A stretch of DNA of 64,000 nucleotides from Methylococcales bacterium. Its GTDB lineage: Bacteria > Pseudomonadota > Gammaproteobacteria > Methylococcales > Methylomonadaceae. A program made the position numbers and the translations under genes. The stretch is from assembly GCA_026399095.1 (NCBI GenBank), contig JAPLRP010000077.1, positions 1-64,000 on the forward strand, in the 5' to 3' direction. The notes beneath the pieces are model-generated. The model was not told where the DNA came from and made no database searches. It was given only the letters and a program-made list of their open reading frames with translations. Positions 1 through 10,285 of the stretch are shown here, in pieces (the stretch's first letter is position 1; each line of letters starts with the position of its first letter).

Positions 1-90
1 AAACAAATCGCACTTGATTTTGATATTCCATTGACAAAATTAATCGATAAACTGCTGGAAGCACATCAAAAGCAGAAAGCGGATAGCTAA
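1..90 (+). CDS. C-terminal fragment of an unidentified protein
   Basis: The reading frame is open from the left edge and stops with TAA at 88-90. The 29 visible residues contain a hydrophobic helix-like stretch (DIPLTKLIDKLLEAH) and a polar, lysine-rich tail. This is too little to assign a family. It is transcribed towards the minus-strand methyltransferase gene, so the two genes are convergent. Confidence 0.55.
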   Translation, partial: KQIALDFDIPLTKLIDKLLEAHQKQKADS

Positions 91-185
91 TTAAATCGGC
101 CCTCGCGCTCAGCGCTAAGAAAATCGTACCCACTTCACTGGGGGGTCGCGTTCATCCCTGAATACTTCAAAGTGTATAATTTAAT

Positions 186-205
186 GGGCAAAGGTTATTT
201 TGCCC
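186..205. terminator. Small hairpin between convergent genes
   Basis: GGGCAAA (186-192) pairs with TTTGCCC (199-205) around a 6-nt loop, in the spacer between the gene ending at 90 and the methyltransferase gene ending at 320. There is no clear T-tract on either side, so a terminator role is inferred from position only. The rest of 91-319 shows no gene. Confidence 0.35.
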
Positions 206-319
206 ACCTCATGTTGCCATGGGTTTAACTAAGGCTGGTCAGGGTTTTGTTTAGCCCAAGGGCACAAAAGGCGTTGCCAGATCTTATGATGGGTATAAAA
301 ATTAGAGCTTTGTATTTAT

Positions 320-1063
320 TTAAGCCGATGGCTTGGGTTTGCTTGCGGTTAGCAAGGCATTTACGGTCATGCGGTGATTGATTTTTATGTCGATAAATCC
401 GAAATGATGCATTTGCTGTAAGGCATTATTTTCGCGCATGACATGATCTTCTGATTCATCATTAAATAAATGCACGATCCATTGTTTTAATACATCTGTT
501 CGATTTAACGGTGTCAAAATTTCAAAATATTGACTGACTTCATCTTGAACTGCGCGGGTGTGGTGTCTGATATCATTTAAAGCATAGCGATCACCGTTAA
601 TAAATTGCCCGTTTGGTTTTAGCACGCGGAAAATTTCTTTAAGTACCTGCTCACGATAGCTGTTAAGGAAATTATGGAGAGTATAAGCAGAAGCGATAAG
701 GTCAATGCTGTTATCGGTCAAGTGTTTTAATGCCGTTAAGGCATCATCGCCACAAAAGCTTAAGCGCCCATCCGTAACCCATTGCTGCAAGTGATGTTTG
801 GCTTGTTCTTGCATGGTGGGTTCATTATCAATACTCAGCACATGCAGGTTGGTTTGCGAGGACAAGAGTGCCAATGTGGTAATGCCTGTGCCGCCACCTA
901 ATTCAACGACTTGTAAAGTTTCAGTGGTCTTTGGATAGGTCTGCACGACTTCACCTACCAACCGACTCATTTCCGTTGCGGCCGGACAAATCAGTTTCAG
1001 TAAGTCATAGTCTTTCCCAATAACGGTCGAGAACATGGCTTCATAAGAGGTTGTAGCGCTCAT
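320..1063 (-). CDS. Class I SAM-dependent methyltransferase
   Basis: A 247-residue Rossmann-fold methyltransferase of unknown substrate. Motif I is ELGGGTG at about residues 54-60, followed by the acidic motif II (LSIDNEP), a motif around DLIASAYTLHNF, and the late LKPNGQFINGDRY segment typical of the Methyltransf_11/25 group. An upstream in-frame start exists at 1102, but it would overlap the end of sppA; the ATG at 1063 lies 14 nt after the sppA stop and fits an operon. It is the last gene of the minus-strand set rluC-HAD-sppA-methyltransferase. The fold is secure. The target (small molecule, protein or RNA) cannot be read from the sequence. Confidence 0.8.
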   Translation of the reverse strand: MSATTSYEAMFSTVIGKDYDLLKLICPAATEMSRLVGEVVQTYPKTTETLQVVELGGGTGITTLALLSSQTNLHVLSIDNEPTMQEQAKHHLQQWVTDGRLSFCGDDALTALKHLTDNSIDLIASAYTLHNFLNSYREQVLKEIFRVLKPNGQFINGDRYALNDIRHHTRAVQDEVSQYFEILTPLNRTDVLKQWIVHLFNDESEDHVMRENNALQQMHHFGFIDIKINHRMTVNALLTASKPKPSA

Positions 1064-1076
1064 TTTTCGCTGCTTC

Positions 1077-2054
1077 TTAGCGTAAGGAAGGGCTAAGCAC
1101 AAAACTGCCTAGGGCTTTTCCAAAAGAGGCGCCCAGTTTGCCGGTCATTTTATCCAACAAGCTACTTTGTTGAGTAAAGTCAACCAGCTTTTCTGTACCA
1201 ATGCTGTTTTTGGCGACATCATCATCATTACCAAAGTCATCGGCTATACCTAATTTAACACCTGCTTCCCCTGTCCATACCAGTCCGGAAAACATGTCGG
1301 GTGTTTCTTTTAAGCGGTCGCCACGTCCGGTTTTAACAGCATTTATAAATTGCTGATGAACTTGATCCAATAAAGTCTGCATAAATTGGGTTTCATCGGC
1401 TTTAGGTGGCGAGAAAGGATCCAGCATGGCTTTGTGTGCGCCGGCGGTTAAAAGGCGACGTTCTACACCCAGTTTTTGCATAATATCGACAAAGCCAAAG
1501 CCATCCATAATTACACCAATGGAACCAATCAGACTGGATTGATTAACAAATATCTTATCGGTGGCTGAGGCAATATAATAGCAACCGGAGGCACAGATAT
1601 CGCTAACTACGGCAAATATAGGCAGGGCAGGGTGTTCTTTTTTTATTTTTCTTATTTCTGCATAAACATAAGCTGATTGCACAGGACTGCCACCCGGTGA
1701 GTTTGAATGTAAAATAATGCCTTTGGTATGTTCATCTTTAACAGCATCTCTTAAACTTTCAATGATATCTGTTGCATTGGCCTCTTTATCTTCAGCTATA
1801 ACGCCAACCACATCAATAACAGCGGTGTGATATTTGCCATCACCCCCCAAATCTTGTTTTATTTTTGGATAAATAGCCATACCAAACAGGGCAAACAAGT
1901 AAACAAATGCCAATGATTTGAAGAAGATACCCCAGCGTCTTGCTTTTGTTTGTTCTGTAACTGCCGCTAAAGATAGTTTCTCTATGATTGCACGTTCCCA
2001 GTCTTTATCTTGGCTGGTTTCAGTTTTAACGGGATGGTCTTCTTGGTTTTTCAT
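1077..2054 (-). CDS. sppA: Signal peptide peptidase SppA-type S49 serine protease
   Basis: A 325-residue member of peptidase family S49, the short single-domain form rather than the 600-residue duplicated E. coli protein. One membrane segment lies at about residues 43-63, so the protease domain should face the periplasm. The expected catalytic Ser is in the ASGCYYIAS motif (Ser156) and the general-base Lys in the TAGAHKAML motif (Lys208), the same order as in Bacillus SppA. The family degrades signal peptides left in the membrane after protein export. The gene sits 12 nt downstream of the HAD phosphatase gene and 14 nt before the methyltransferase, so co-transcription from the rluC side is likely. 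Confidence 0.9.
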   Translation of the reverse strand: MKNQEDHPVKTETSQDKDWERAIIEKLSLAAVTEQTKARRWGIFFKSLAFVYLFALFGMAIYPKIKQDLGGDGKYHTAVIDVVGVIAEDKEANATDIIESLRDAVKDEHTKGIILHSNSPGGSPVQSAYVYAEIRKIKKEHPALPIFAVVSDICASGCYYIASATDKIFVNQSSLIGSIGVIMDGFGFVDIMQKLGVERRLLTAGAHKAMLDPFSPPKADETQFMQTLLDQVHQQFINAVKTGRGDRLKETPDMFSGLVWTGEAGVKLGIADDFGNDDDVAKNSIGTEKLVDFTQQSSLLDKMTGKLGASFGKALGSFVLSPSLR

Positions 2055-2066
2055 GACTTTTTAACC

Positions 2067-2714
2067 TTAAATAAAATTCAGTAATTCGGTTGGCTGTTTC
2101 AAGCACAGTAGGGGATTGTATAGTTTTAATACATCGGCTGATTGCGCGCCGCAGGTGACAGCAATGGCTGAGATGGGGACATTGATAGCCATTAGCAAGT
2201 CATGTTGAGTATCACCAATCATTAATGTTCGTTCTTTTGCTATTTTAGTGTGTTGAATGATTTCAAACAACATTTGTGGGTCGGGCTTAGAGGCTGTTTC
2301 ATCCGCACAGCGGGTAATGCAAAAAAGATGTTCAGTCTCTGTTTCAATTAAGGCTTCTTGTAAGCCGGTTCTGGATTTTCCGGTAGCAACGGCCAGTTGA
2401 TAGCCACTTTCTTTTAGCTGTATCAGCATTTCATAAACACCGGGAAACAAGTCGTTTCTACTAAAATTTTTAGTGGCCGATTGTTGTCTAAAACTAGCAG
2501 CCAAAGAGGTTTGGGTTTGTTCGTCGACTTCAGGAAACAAGGTTTTTATGGCATTGGGAGTACTTAAACCAATGACATTTTTTGCATTATTTGCATCAGG
2601 AATGGTGCAGTTATATTCTCGTGCGGCATTTTGCAGACATTCGGTAATCCAACCTATTGAATTGACCAGCGTACCGTCCCAATCAAAAATAAGTAGATCA
2701 AACCGGTTCTTCAT
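2067..2714 (-). CDS. HAD-family phosphatase (Gph-like)
   Basis: A 215-residue haloacid-dehalogenase hydrolase. Motif I is DWDGT at residues 11-15 (nucleophile Asp11, acid/base Asp13), motif II is Thr111 in ATGKS, motif III is Lys143 in SKPDP, and motif IV is GDTQHD near 167-172. The helical cap between motifs I and II is of the phosphoglycolate phosphatase/pyrophosphatase type. The start overlaps the 3' end of rluC by 17 nt, which points to translational coupling. The same rluC-HAD-sppA order is seen in other gammaproteobacteria (recalled, not checked). The physiological substrate is unknown. Confidence 0.85.
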   Translation of the reverse strand: MKNRFDLLIFDWDGTLVNSIGWITECLQNAAREYNCTIPDANNAKNVIGLSTPNAIKTLFPEVDEQTQTSLAASFRQQSATKNFSRNDLFPGVYEMLIQLKESGYQLAVATGKSRTGLQEALIETETEHLFCITRCADETASKPDPQMLFEIIQHTKIAKERTLMIGDTQHDLLMAINVPISAIAVTCGAQSADVLKLYNPLLCLKQPTELLNFI

Positions 2715-3654
2715 TTTGTAATAGATTGATTAATTGCAAGGGTAAGGGCGCAGTAATGCTCATGGGTAAATCGGTAACAGGATGTTGAAACTTTAAGGTT
2801 TCGGCATGCAAGAACATGCGTTTATAGCCCTTGTTTCTGAATGTTTTGTTGATCTCATCCACGCCATAGCGATCATCTCCAATGATAGGATGGCCAAGGC
2901 TGGCGGCATGAACCCGGATTTGATGAGTGCGGCCGGTTTTTGGTGATGCTTCGACTAAAGTTGCATTGCGAAAGAGTTGCAAGCGTCTAAATAAGGTTTC
3001 TGCACTTTTACCGGATGGGCTTATCACTACGATGCGCTCGCCGCCTTTACTGACATTTTTTAACAAAGGCGCAGTCACGATGAGTTTTTTTCTGCCCCAT
3101 TGCCCTGAGAGCAGGGCTTGGTAAGTTTTTTGAATTTGGCTGTTACGAAAAAACTCTTGTAATTTACGAAGGGCGCTGCGTTTTTTGGCTATCAACAGGC
3201 AACCGGAGGTATCTTTGTCAAGTCTATGTACCAACTCTAAAAACCGCGCTTCGGGTCTTATCAGTCTAAGTCCTTCAATAATTCCAGAGCTAACGCCACT
3301 GCCGCCATGCACGGCAAAGCCGGCCGGTTTATTGATAACCATAAAACCGTCATCTTCATATAAAATGCCGAGTTTTAATGCTTCTTGTAAGCCTTGTGGG
3401 ACATAAGATTCTTCGGTGCGCTCTGCCACTCTTACGGGAGGTATTCTGACGATGTCGCCTGCGGCCAAGCGGTATTTAACATCAACGCGGCCCTTGTTAA
3501 CTCTGACTTCACCTTTTCTTACGATGCGATAAATTCTGCTTTTGGGTACGCCTTTTAAACGGGCAATTAAAAAATTATCCAGGCGTTGATCACAATTGTC
3601 TTCGTTTATTTCGACGTAGATGACTTTGGGTGTTTGATTTTCTTCTATACTCAT
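2698..3654 (-). CDS. rluC: 23S rRNA pseudouridine synthase RluC
   Basis: A 318-residue RluA-family enzyme. An S4 RNA-binding domain occupies about residues 20-80 (RLDNFLIARL, GEVRVNKGRV). The catalytic domain follows, with the HRLDKDTSG signature at 143-151, in which Asp146 is the catalytic nucleophile. RluC modifies U955, U2504 and U2580 of 23S rRNA in E. coli. The assignment to RluC over RluD rests on the divergent neighbour rne, which is the E. coli arrangement, and on the overall match. The ATG at 3654 is followed on the other side by a 0.5 kb spacer shared with the rne leader. Confidence 0.92.
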   Translation of the reverse strand: MSIEENQTPKVIYVEINEDNCDQRLDNFLIARLKGVPKSRIYRIVRKGEVRVNKGRVDVKYRLAAGDIVRIPPVRVAERTEESYVPQGLQEALKLGILYEDDGFMVINKPAGFAVHGGSGVSSGIIEGLRLIRPEARFLELVHRLDKDTSGCLLIAKKRSALRKLQEFFRNSQIQKTYQALLSGQWGRKKLIVTAPLLKNVSKGGERIVVISPSGKSAETLFRRLQLFRNATLVEASPKTGRTHQIRVHAASLGHPIIGDDRYGVDEINKTFRNKGYKRMFLHAETLKFQHPVTDLPMSITAPLPLQLINLLQNEEPV

Positions 3655-4155
3655 TAGACAAATAATAACAGCATATAATGATAAATGATGCTTTAAAATT
3701 GATGTAAGGCGATAAGGTTGCTATATTAGGCAAGTTTTTAAAAAAACACATTTAAAGCTCGGCAGATTTCATTAATGAAACTGGCTTGGGCTACTTAATG
3801 AACATTAAAATAACACGAGTGTGTGATTAATAATTCATTATACGATTTTCGGGTTCATCGTTCGACCCTAGACGCACGATTTTTTAATACCTGCTTAAAA
3901 CAGAATTTACTACTAAAGACTGTAAAAAAAATTAAATTAGCATCTGCCGCGCTTTCTCTGGCTTTACCTAACTGGAAGCTAAACAACACTATAAAAGTGC
4001 GCAGATGATGGAACATAAGACCATAAAAACTAAGTTGTTTCTGTTTTTTAGATATATCGCTTCATGTTTGTATTGCCAAATAATTTGATGTAACAAGTAA
4101 AACAGTCTGGTTCAGTAAAGGTTGAGAATGGAGCAGGGAACTACAAGGATATAAA
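3655..4155 (+). promoter_or_regulatory. rluC/rne divergent spacer and probable rne leader
   Basis: These 501 nt separate the divergent rluC and rne genes. In E. coli the rne mRNA has a long structured 5' UTR by which RNase E represses its own synthesis; a leader of similar length here suggests the same control (inference). Visible structure includes CATCTG at 3941-3946 facing CAGATG at 4002-4007, with GC-rich flanks (CGCGC and GTGCG) that could extend the stem. A 61-codon open frame at 3823-4008 has no convincing start context and is not called. The ribosome site of rne is AAGGA at 4145-4149, 6 nt before its ATG. Confidence 0.5.
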
Positions 4156-6552
4156 ATGAAAAGAATGCTTATCAACGCCACGCAGCCAGAAGAACTGCGT
4201 GTCGCTTTGGTAGACGGTCAAAAACTTTATGATTTTGACATTGAAATCCCTTCAAAAGAACAAAAAAAGTCCAATATTTACAAAGGTATCATTACCCGCG
4301 TAGAGCCCAGTCTGGAAGCGGCATTTATTAATTATGGCGCTGAAAAACATGGCTTTTTACCCTTTAAAGAAATATCACCGCTGTACAGGGTAGCCCAGGA
4401 AGGCACTGACGATGGTCGACGTCCGGCCATAAAGGACATGATCAAGGAAGGTCAGGAAATTATTGTTCAGATCGAAAAAGAAGAGCGTGGCAATAAAGGC
4501 GCGGCCTTAACGACTTACATCAGTCTTGCGGGTACTTATTTGGTACTAATGCCCAATAATCCGAAAGCCGGTGGTATATCTCGCCGTATTGAAGGTGAAA
4601 CGCGCAGTGATTTGCGGGAAGTAATGGCCTCGCTTGAAATTCCTGAAACCATGGGTTTGATCGTCAGAACGGCTGGTTGTGGTAAAAACGCCGAAGAACT
4701 GCAATGGGATTTAAATTATCTGTTACAACTTTGGGAAGCCATTGAGCGCTCTTCCACTGAACAAAAAGCACCTTTTCTGGTGTTTCAAGAAAGCAACGTT
4801 ATCATCAGAGCCTTACGTGATCATTTGCGCGGTAACATTGATGAAATTCTGATTGATAATGAAGAGTCATTTAAATTAGTGCAAGACTTTCTTAAGGAAG
4901 TTATGCCGCACTTTTTGCCAAAAGCAAAGCTGTATCAAGATGCCGTGCCGTTATTTAGCCGTTATCAAATTGAATCACAAATTGAAGTGGCTTATTGCCG
5001 TGAAGTGTCCTTACCTTCTGGTGGCTCTTTGGTTATCGATCATACCGAAGCCTTAACATCTGTTGATATCAACTCTGCACGCGCTACCAAAGGTAGTGAT
5101 ATTGAAGAAACGGCGTTGAATACCAACTTGGAGGCCTGTGATGAAATTGCCCGTCAACTCAGGTTGCGTGATTTGGGTGGTTTGTTTGTTATCGACTTTA
5201 TCGACATGCTGTCGAACAAAAATCAACGGACGGTTGAAAACCATCTGCGTGATGCGCTAAAAATTGATAGAGCCCGTATTCAAACCAGTCGTATATCTCG
5301 CTTTGGTTTGTTGGAAATGTCTAGGCAAAGAATGCGTCCATCACTAGGCGATTCTACCCAACTGCCTTGCCCACGCTGTAAAGGTCAAGGTACGATTCGT
5401 AATGTAGAATCCGTTGCACTTTCAGTATTACGGATTCTTGAAGAAGAAGCCATGAAGAAAGGCACTGAAAAAGTCATTGCCCATTTGCCGATTGAATGTG
5501 CGACTTTTCTGTTAAATGAAAAGCGACATGCCATTGAACAAATTGAAGCCAGACTGAAGGTGGGTATTATTATTCTGCCCAGCAAGCATCTTGAAACACC
5601 TGCTTATGATATCGACCGAATCAAGGAAAAAGAATTTGTTGATGATAAGCCCAGTTATTTACAAATAAAAGCCGAAGACATTACACTTCCAGAATTTGCG
5701 CAACAAATTAAACCGAAGCTTGAAAGAGCGGCCGTTAAAGAATTTATGCATGATTCGCCAGCTCCCGCGCAAGCCAAAAATGAAGCAGCCAGCCTTATCA
5801 AGCGTTTCTGGGATAAGCTTGTTGGCCCAAGTAATGATGAGCCTGAAGTAAAGGCAGTATCGACGCCTGTTGTTGAAAAAGTCAGTGCAGTTGAAGAAAG
5901 TCAACCGAGCAGAAGTCGTAATAATAGACGTGGTAGAGGTCAAGGGCAAAAGTCAGGGGAGCCACGCGCTAATCGCCACAATCAAGAGCGAAACATCGCG
6001 CCTGAAGTCAATAAAGAAAGCAAAGAAAATAAGGACGTTATAGAAAATAAGGAGCCAACCGAAAATAAAGAACCGCGCGCTAATCGTAATATGCGAGGTA
6101 AAGGTCGCAACGTTAGACGTAATTTGGCACCCGCTAATATAGCGGCAGTTGAGACGGCTCAGTTCGTTGCAACGGAAGCAGTTCCTGTCAAGGAAACGGC
6201 AGTTCCAGATGCGACAATAGGTTCTGCGGATGTTTCTGTAGCAACTGATGAACAGTCGCGGCCAGAGAAGAAAAATAATACCAGAAGAGGCCCTAATCGT
6301 AGGAGACCCCGTAATCCTAATTACAAAAGGGTTGAGGGTGAAGGTGAGAGTGATTCAAATGATGGTGAAACTAATCAAGCATCAACAGATGAAGCTCGAA
6401 CCGCTCCAGTGACTTCTTATGATAGTGATTTTGCACAAAGAGTTGAAAGAGCGGAACGTTCAGAACCTCAAACGTCAATTTCAGCACCCTCCGCTCCTGA
6501 GTCGGTTGTCAAAGTAGTTGAAGCATTCAAGCCAGACGCTGGAACTGAATAA
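4156..6552 (+). CDS. rne: Ribonuclease E
   Basis: A 798-residue RNase E, the endonuclease that starts mRNA decay and matures rRNA and tRNA. The catalytic half holds an S1 domain (about 37-125), the DNase I-like Mg site with Asp304 (TSVDINSAR) and Asp347 (FVIDFIDM), and the zinc-link CPRC (Cys405, Cys408). These match E. coli 303/346 and 404/407 shifted by one. The C-terminal 270 residues are low-complexity and rich in Arg, Asn and Glu, with RNA-binding patches such as [10 protein letters not shown] and a repeated EPRANR motif; they are shorter than the E. coli scaffold (1061 residues in total). The partner sites for the degradosome cannot be verified here. A long leader suggests autoregulation. 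Confidence 0.96.
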   Translation: MKRMLINATQPEELRVALVDGQKLYDFDIEIPSKEQKKSNIYKGIITRVEPSLEAAFINYGAEKHGFLPFKEISPLYRVAQEGTDDGRRPAIKDMIKEGQEIIVQIEKEERGNKGAALTTYISLAGTYLVLMPNNPKAGGISRRIEGETRSDLREVMASLEIPETMGLIVRTAGCGKNAEELQWDLNYLLQLWEAIERSSTEQKAPFLVFQESNVIIRALRDHLRGNIDEILIDNEESFKLVQDFLKEVMPHFLPKAKLYQDAVPLFSRYQIESQIEVAYCREVSLPSGGSLVIDHTEALTSVDINSARATKGSDIEETALNTNLEACDEIARQLRLRDLGGLFVIDFIDMLSNKNQRTVENHLRDALKIDRARIQTSRISRFGLLEMSRQRMRPSLGDSTQLPCPRCKGQGTIRNVESVALSVLRILEEEAMKKGTEKVIAHLPIECATFLLNEKRHAIEQIEARLKVGIIILPSKHLETPAYDIDRIKEKEFVDDKPSYLQIKAEDITLPEFAQQIKPKLERAAVKEFMHDSPAPAQAKNEAASLIKRFWDKLVGPSNDEPEVKAVSTPVVEKVSAVEESQPSRSRNNRRGRGQGQKSGEPRANRHNQERNIAPEVNKESKENKDVIENKEPTENKEPRANRNMRGKGRNVRRNLAPANIAAVETAQFVATEAVPVKETAVPDATIGSADVSVATDEQSRPEKKNNTRRGPNRRRPRNPNYKRVEGEGESDSNDGETNQASTDEARTAPVTSYDSDFAQRVERAERSEPQTSISAPSAPESVVKVVEAFKPDAGTE

Positions 6553-6559
6553 CAATTAA

Positions 6560-6594
6560 AATCATCGGGGCGTAAGCTTTACGTTCCGATGATT
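6560..6594. terminator. Bidirectional hairpin between convergent rne and dnaE
   Basis: AATCATCGG (6560-6568) pairs with CCGATGATT (6586-6594). The stem continues inwards through two G-T pairs and CGTAA/TTACG to give 16 pairs around a 3-nt GCT loop. It lies 7 nt after the rne stop and just before the dnaE stop on the other strand. There is no strong T-tract, so it may act as a 3' stability element as well as a terminator. Confidence 0.65.
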
Positions 6595-6599
6595 ACTTA

Positions 6600-9500
6600 T
6601 TACTTATAGCGCACTTCGACTGCGTTTGAGCCAAACAACGATTTTAAGCGAGAAACCAACTCATCAGTTGGATGGATTCGCCACTCATCACCTAGTTGCA
6701 CAGAGGTTCGTGCGACATCAGATGTATAATTAATACTGACAGGACAACTCCCTCCTTTAAAAGGATTAAGCACTTCGGTCAGTTTTTCTATGACTTTTTT
6801 TGATTCCGGCCTATTTTCCGAGGTATTCCAGTTAAGTTGAAGTCCCCTTGAAAAGCTCTCTCTGGCTTGCTCTATGTCGTAAAGTTTTTCTACGGTTAAG
6901 CGCATTGCACCAGAAAAATTATCGAGTGCCAAAGAGCCCTCGGCAATTAAGAGACTATCTCGATTAAAAATACTCTTGTATTTATCATACACTTCCCCAA
7001 AAACAGCGCATTCCAAGCGGCCTGATTTATCATCCAGGGTAGCAAAGCCCATGGTTTTTCCGTTCTTGGTTTGACGTGTGCGCACTTCGACGACCAGACC
7101 TGCAATACGCGCCTCCATTTTACCTCGGGTTACTTGCAAAGAAGCTATTTTTCCATGCGTAAAATGTTTTAATTCCGGTTCATATTGGTCGATTGGATGT
7201 CCCGTTAAAAATAGTCCTAAAGTTAATTTTTCCGAAGCCAGGCGCTCGTTATCCGACCAGGGTTCAATGTCGGTAGAATAAGTAAGCGGGTTATCTTGGT
7301 TGCTATCGTTCTCAGCGTCTTCTGAAGGTTGGTTGGTGAGTGAGAACAAGTCATTTTGACCGGTTTGTGCCATTTTTCCGTGTTGTTCTGCAACGCGGAG
7401 CGCAGTGGGTAATTCGGCTAAATGGCCGGCACGATTGGTGTCAAACTCATCAAAAGCGCCGGCGCGAATTAAGGCCTCCAGAACGCGTCGATTAAATTTA
7501 CGTAAATCGACACGTTTACACAGGTCATATAAACCCGAAAAACGACCATTATTCTTGCGTTCTTTGAGCATGTCTTCAATAGCCGCCTCACCCACACCTT
7601 TTATGGCGCCCAAGCCGTAGACAATATGATTATCGTTATTCGCTGTAAAACGATAAGTTGAAACATTGATAGTTGGTGGCAGAATAACCAATTTCATCTG
7701 CCTGCATTCTTCTATCAGTATCACGACTTTGTCGGTGTTATCCATATCGGCGGATAACACGGCCGCCATAAACTCAGCAGGAAAATGCGCCTTTAACCAA
7801 GCGGTTTGATAGGCGACCAGTGCATAAGCGGCAGAATGGGATTTGTTAAAACCATAGCCGGCAAATTTTTCCATTAAATCAAAAACATAAGTAGCAATAG
7901 ACTCATCTATCTGATTTGCAACGGCGCCAGTAGTAAACTTTTCCCGCTCCTTAGCCATTTCTTCGGCTTTCTTTTTACCCATGGCGCGTCTAAGCATATC
8001 GGCACCGCCCAAGGTATAGTGGGCAAGCTCTCGGGCAATTTGCATAACCTGTTCTTGATACAGGATAACGCCATTGGTTGGTTTTAGAATGGGTTCAAGC
8101 AAGGCATGGGCATATTCAGCTTTGGCACCATGTTTGACATTAATGTAATCATCCACCATGCCTGATTCCAAGGGGCCGGGTCGGAACAGAGCTACCAGCG
8201 CGATAATATCGTCAAAGCAGTCGGGTTTAAGCTTTTTAATCAGCTCCTTCATGCCTCGAGATTCCAACTGGAAAACAGCAGTGGTTTGGGCGTTGGTTAA
8301 TAGCTTATAAGAGTCTGCATCATCTCGGGGGATAGTAGTGATATCAACCAGCGGCTTGTTTAGTTTTTTGTGTTTGGCATTAATATCTTGTAAGGTCCAA
8401 TCAATGATAGTCAGTGTACGCAGACCCAAAAAGTCAAACTTGACCAAGCCAACCGCTTCTACATCATCCTTATCAAATTGGGTCACTAAATTGTTGCCGT
8501 CTTGGTCGCAATAAAGTGGCGTAAAGTTGGTTAATTTAGTGGGTGAAATAACCACGCCACCGGCATGTTTGCCGGCATTTCTGGCTGTACCTTCCAATGA
8601 AAGCGCCATATCAATCAGGGCTTTGACTTCTTCTTCGGTGTCATAAAGATGTTTAAGATCCGGGCTATCCGCCAAGGCCTTGGTGAGTGTCATGCCAATT
8701 TCAAAGGGAATAAGTTTGGCTAAACGGTCAACAAAACCGTATGCAAAACCCAATACCCGTCCTACATCACGAATAACGGCTTTAGCGGCCATCGAACCGT
8801 AGGTAATGATCTGTGCAACATGATCGCGGCCATAATGACGAGCAACATAATCAATCACCTCGTCACGGCGATCCATACAAAAATCTACGTCAAAGTCAGG
8901 CATGGAAATCCGCTCAGGATTTAAGAATCGTTCAAAGAGAAGATCGAACTCAATGGGGTCAAGATCAGTAATCTTTAACGCGTAAGCCACCAAGGAGCCC
9001 GCACCTGAACCCCGGCCAGGACCGACCGGAATAAGATTATTTTTTGCCCACTGAATAAAGTCGGCAACAATCATAAAGTAACCGGGAAAACCCATTTGAG
9101 TGATCATTTTTAACTCAAAATTCAAACGGTCATAATAAACCTGACGGTTTTCTTGGTCCGTGCCTTTGCCAACGGCAGGATAATGCGTTAAGCGTTCTTC
9201 AAGGCCTTTCATGGACTCTTCAGCCATAAACTCACCCAGGTTCATACCTTCAGGAACCGGAAAATCAGGGAGGAAGTTTTCGCCCAAAGTCAGTTTTAAG
9301 TTACAGCGTTTAGCAATTTCAACCGTGTTTGCCAAGGCTTCCGGGATATCCGCAAACAAGGCCAGCATTTCTTCGGTGCTGCGCAAGTATTGTTGATCGG
9401 TGTAATCTTTTGGCCGTCGGTTATCATCCAAAACTCGACCTTGATTAATACATACGCGCACTTCATGAGCGGCAAAGTCTTTTTGATAAATAAAACGGAC

Positions 9501-10100
9501 ATCATTGGTGGCAACTACCGGTAAATCAGTTGCCAGCGCCAAATCAATTGCAGCCGCTATATAACGTTCTTCATCTGGTTTACCAACTCGTTGTAACTCA
9601 AGATAGAAGCTTTGCTCAAATAATGTACCCCATTGTTCTGCCAGGCGTTTAGCTTCGTCCGGTTTATCTGCCAATAAGGCTTTGCCTATATCGCCACTCA
9701 TTGCACCCGATAAAGCTATTAAACCCTTATGGTTTTCTTCCAGCCATTCTTGCCTAAGCATCGGGACACCTTGATGTTGGCCTTCTTGATACGCTTTTGA
9801 AATTAACTCGGTGAGGGTGATATAGCCGGCGTGGTTATTGACCAGCAAAGTTAAACGATACGGAGTGGCAGGTTCTTCCGGATTAAAAATTAAAACATCT
9901 GAGCCGCTAATGGGTTTAATGCCTTGCCCCATTGCTGCTTTATAAAATTTGACCAGCGAGAACAGATTGGCATGTTCGGTGACTGCAATCGCGGGCATGT
10001 TTAAATCAGCCAAGCGCTTAACCAGCGGTTTGATTTTTACGATACCATCAACCAGGGAAAACTCGGTATGAAGTCTTAAGTGAATAAATTCTGGTTGCAT
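6600..10100 (-). CDS. dnaE: DNA polymerase III alpha subunit
   Basis: A 1166-residue replicative polymerase, essentially the same length as E. coli DnaE (1160). The N-terminal PHP domain begins at once (HLRLHTEFSLVDG, TEHANLF). The palm carries the catalytic acidic motif PDFDVDF at residues 401-407. The finger/thumb region includes GPGRGSGAGSLVAYAL (360-375) and RRAMGKKK. The C-terminal third has the OB-fold (RIAGLVVEVRTRQTKNGK) and the tau-binding region. It is isolated from the lpxA-lpxB-rnhB-dnaE cluster typical of enterics, being convergent with rne and divergent from uspA. The PHP metal ligands appear partly substituted, as in other proteobacterial PolIII alpha, where this domain has no nuclease activity. 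Confidence 0.97.
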   Translation of the reverse strand: MQPEFIHLRLHTEFSLVDGIVKIKPLVKRLADLNMPAIAVTEHANLFSLVKFYKAAMGQGIKPISGSDVLIFNPEEPATPYRLTLLVNNHAGYITLTELISKAYQEGQHQGVPMLRQEWLEENHKGLIALSGAMSGDIGKALLADKPDEAKRLAEQWGTLFEQSFYLELQRVGKPDEERYIAAAIDLALATDLPVVATNDVRFIYQKDFAAHEVRVCINQGRVLDDNRRPKDYTDQQYLRSTEEMLALFADIPEALANTVEIAKRCNLKLTLGENFLPDFPVPEGMNLGEFMAEESMKGLEERLTHYPAVGKGTDQENRQVYYDRLNFELKMITQMGFPGYFMIVADFIQWAKNNLIPVGPGRGSGAGSLVAYALKITDLDPIEFDLLFERFLNPERISMPDFDVDFCMDRRDEVIDYVARHYGRDHVAQIITYGSMAAKAVIRDVGRVLGFAYGFVDRLAKLIPFEIGMTLTKALADSPDLKHLYDTEEEVKALIDMALSLEGTARNAGKHAGGVVISPTKLTNFTPLYCDQDGNNLVTQFDKDDVEAVGLVKFDFLGLRTLTIIDWTLQDINAKHKKLNKPLVDITTIPRDDADSYKLLTNAQTTAVFQLESRGMKELIKKLKPDCFDDIIALVALFRPGPLESGMVDDYINVKHGAKAEYAHALLEPILKPTNGVILYQEQVMQIARELAHYTLGGADMLRRAMGKKKAEEMAKEREKFTTGAVANQIDESIATYVFDLMEKFAGYGFNKSHSAAYALVAYQTAWLKAHFPAEFMAAVLSADMDNTDKVVILIEECRQMKLVILPPTINVSTYRFTANNDNHIVYGLGAIKGVGEAAIEDMLKERKNNGRFSGLYDLCKRVDLRKFNRRVLEALIRAGAFDEFDTNRAGHLAELPTALRVAEQHGKMAQTGQNDLFSLTNQPSEDAENDSNQDNPLTYSTDIEPWSDNERLASEKLTLGLFLTGHPIDQYEPELKHFTHGKIASLQVTRGKMEARIAGLVVEVRTRQTKNGKTMGFATLDDKSGRLECAVFGEVYDKYKSIFNRDSLLIAEGSLALDNFSGAMRLTVEKLYDIEQARESFSRGLQLNWNTSENRPESKKVIEKLTEVLNPFKGGSCPVSINYTSDVARTSVQLGDEWRIHPTDELVSRLKSLFGSNAVEVRYK

Positions 10101-10285
10101 GAAGGCTATTGGCTAATTAAGCTAAAGACAAAGGCTAATAAGACTTTGCAGTTAACGATATTAAGTAATTATTTAAGTTGTATTTTATCATAATGAACAG
10201 CTTATACTTTTATCTATGACGGGCGGTGTGATATGGTTTGTATTAATAAGCCGGATTTCTATTATAAAAATAAAGGATTAGATTG

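Noticed and set aside
3823-4008. A 61-codon open frame in the rne leader
   Set aside because: No ribosome site, no family resemblance, and the region is better explained as a regulatory leader.
5385-5585. Open frames antisense to rne, dnaE, GGDEF-EAL and other long genes
   Set aside because: They mirror the codon pattern of the real genes and lack starts, ribosome sites and recognisable domains.
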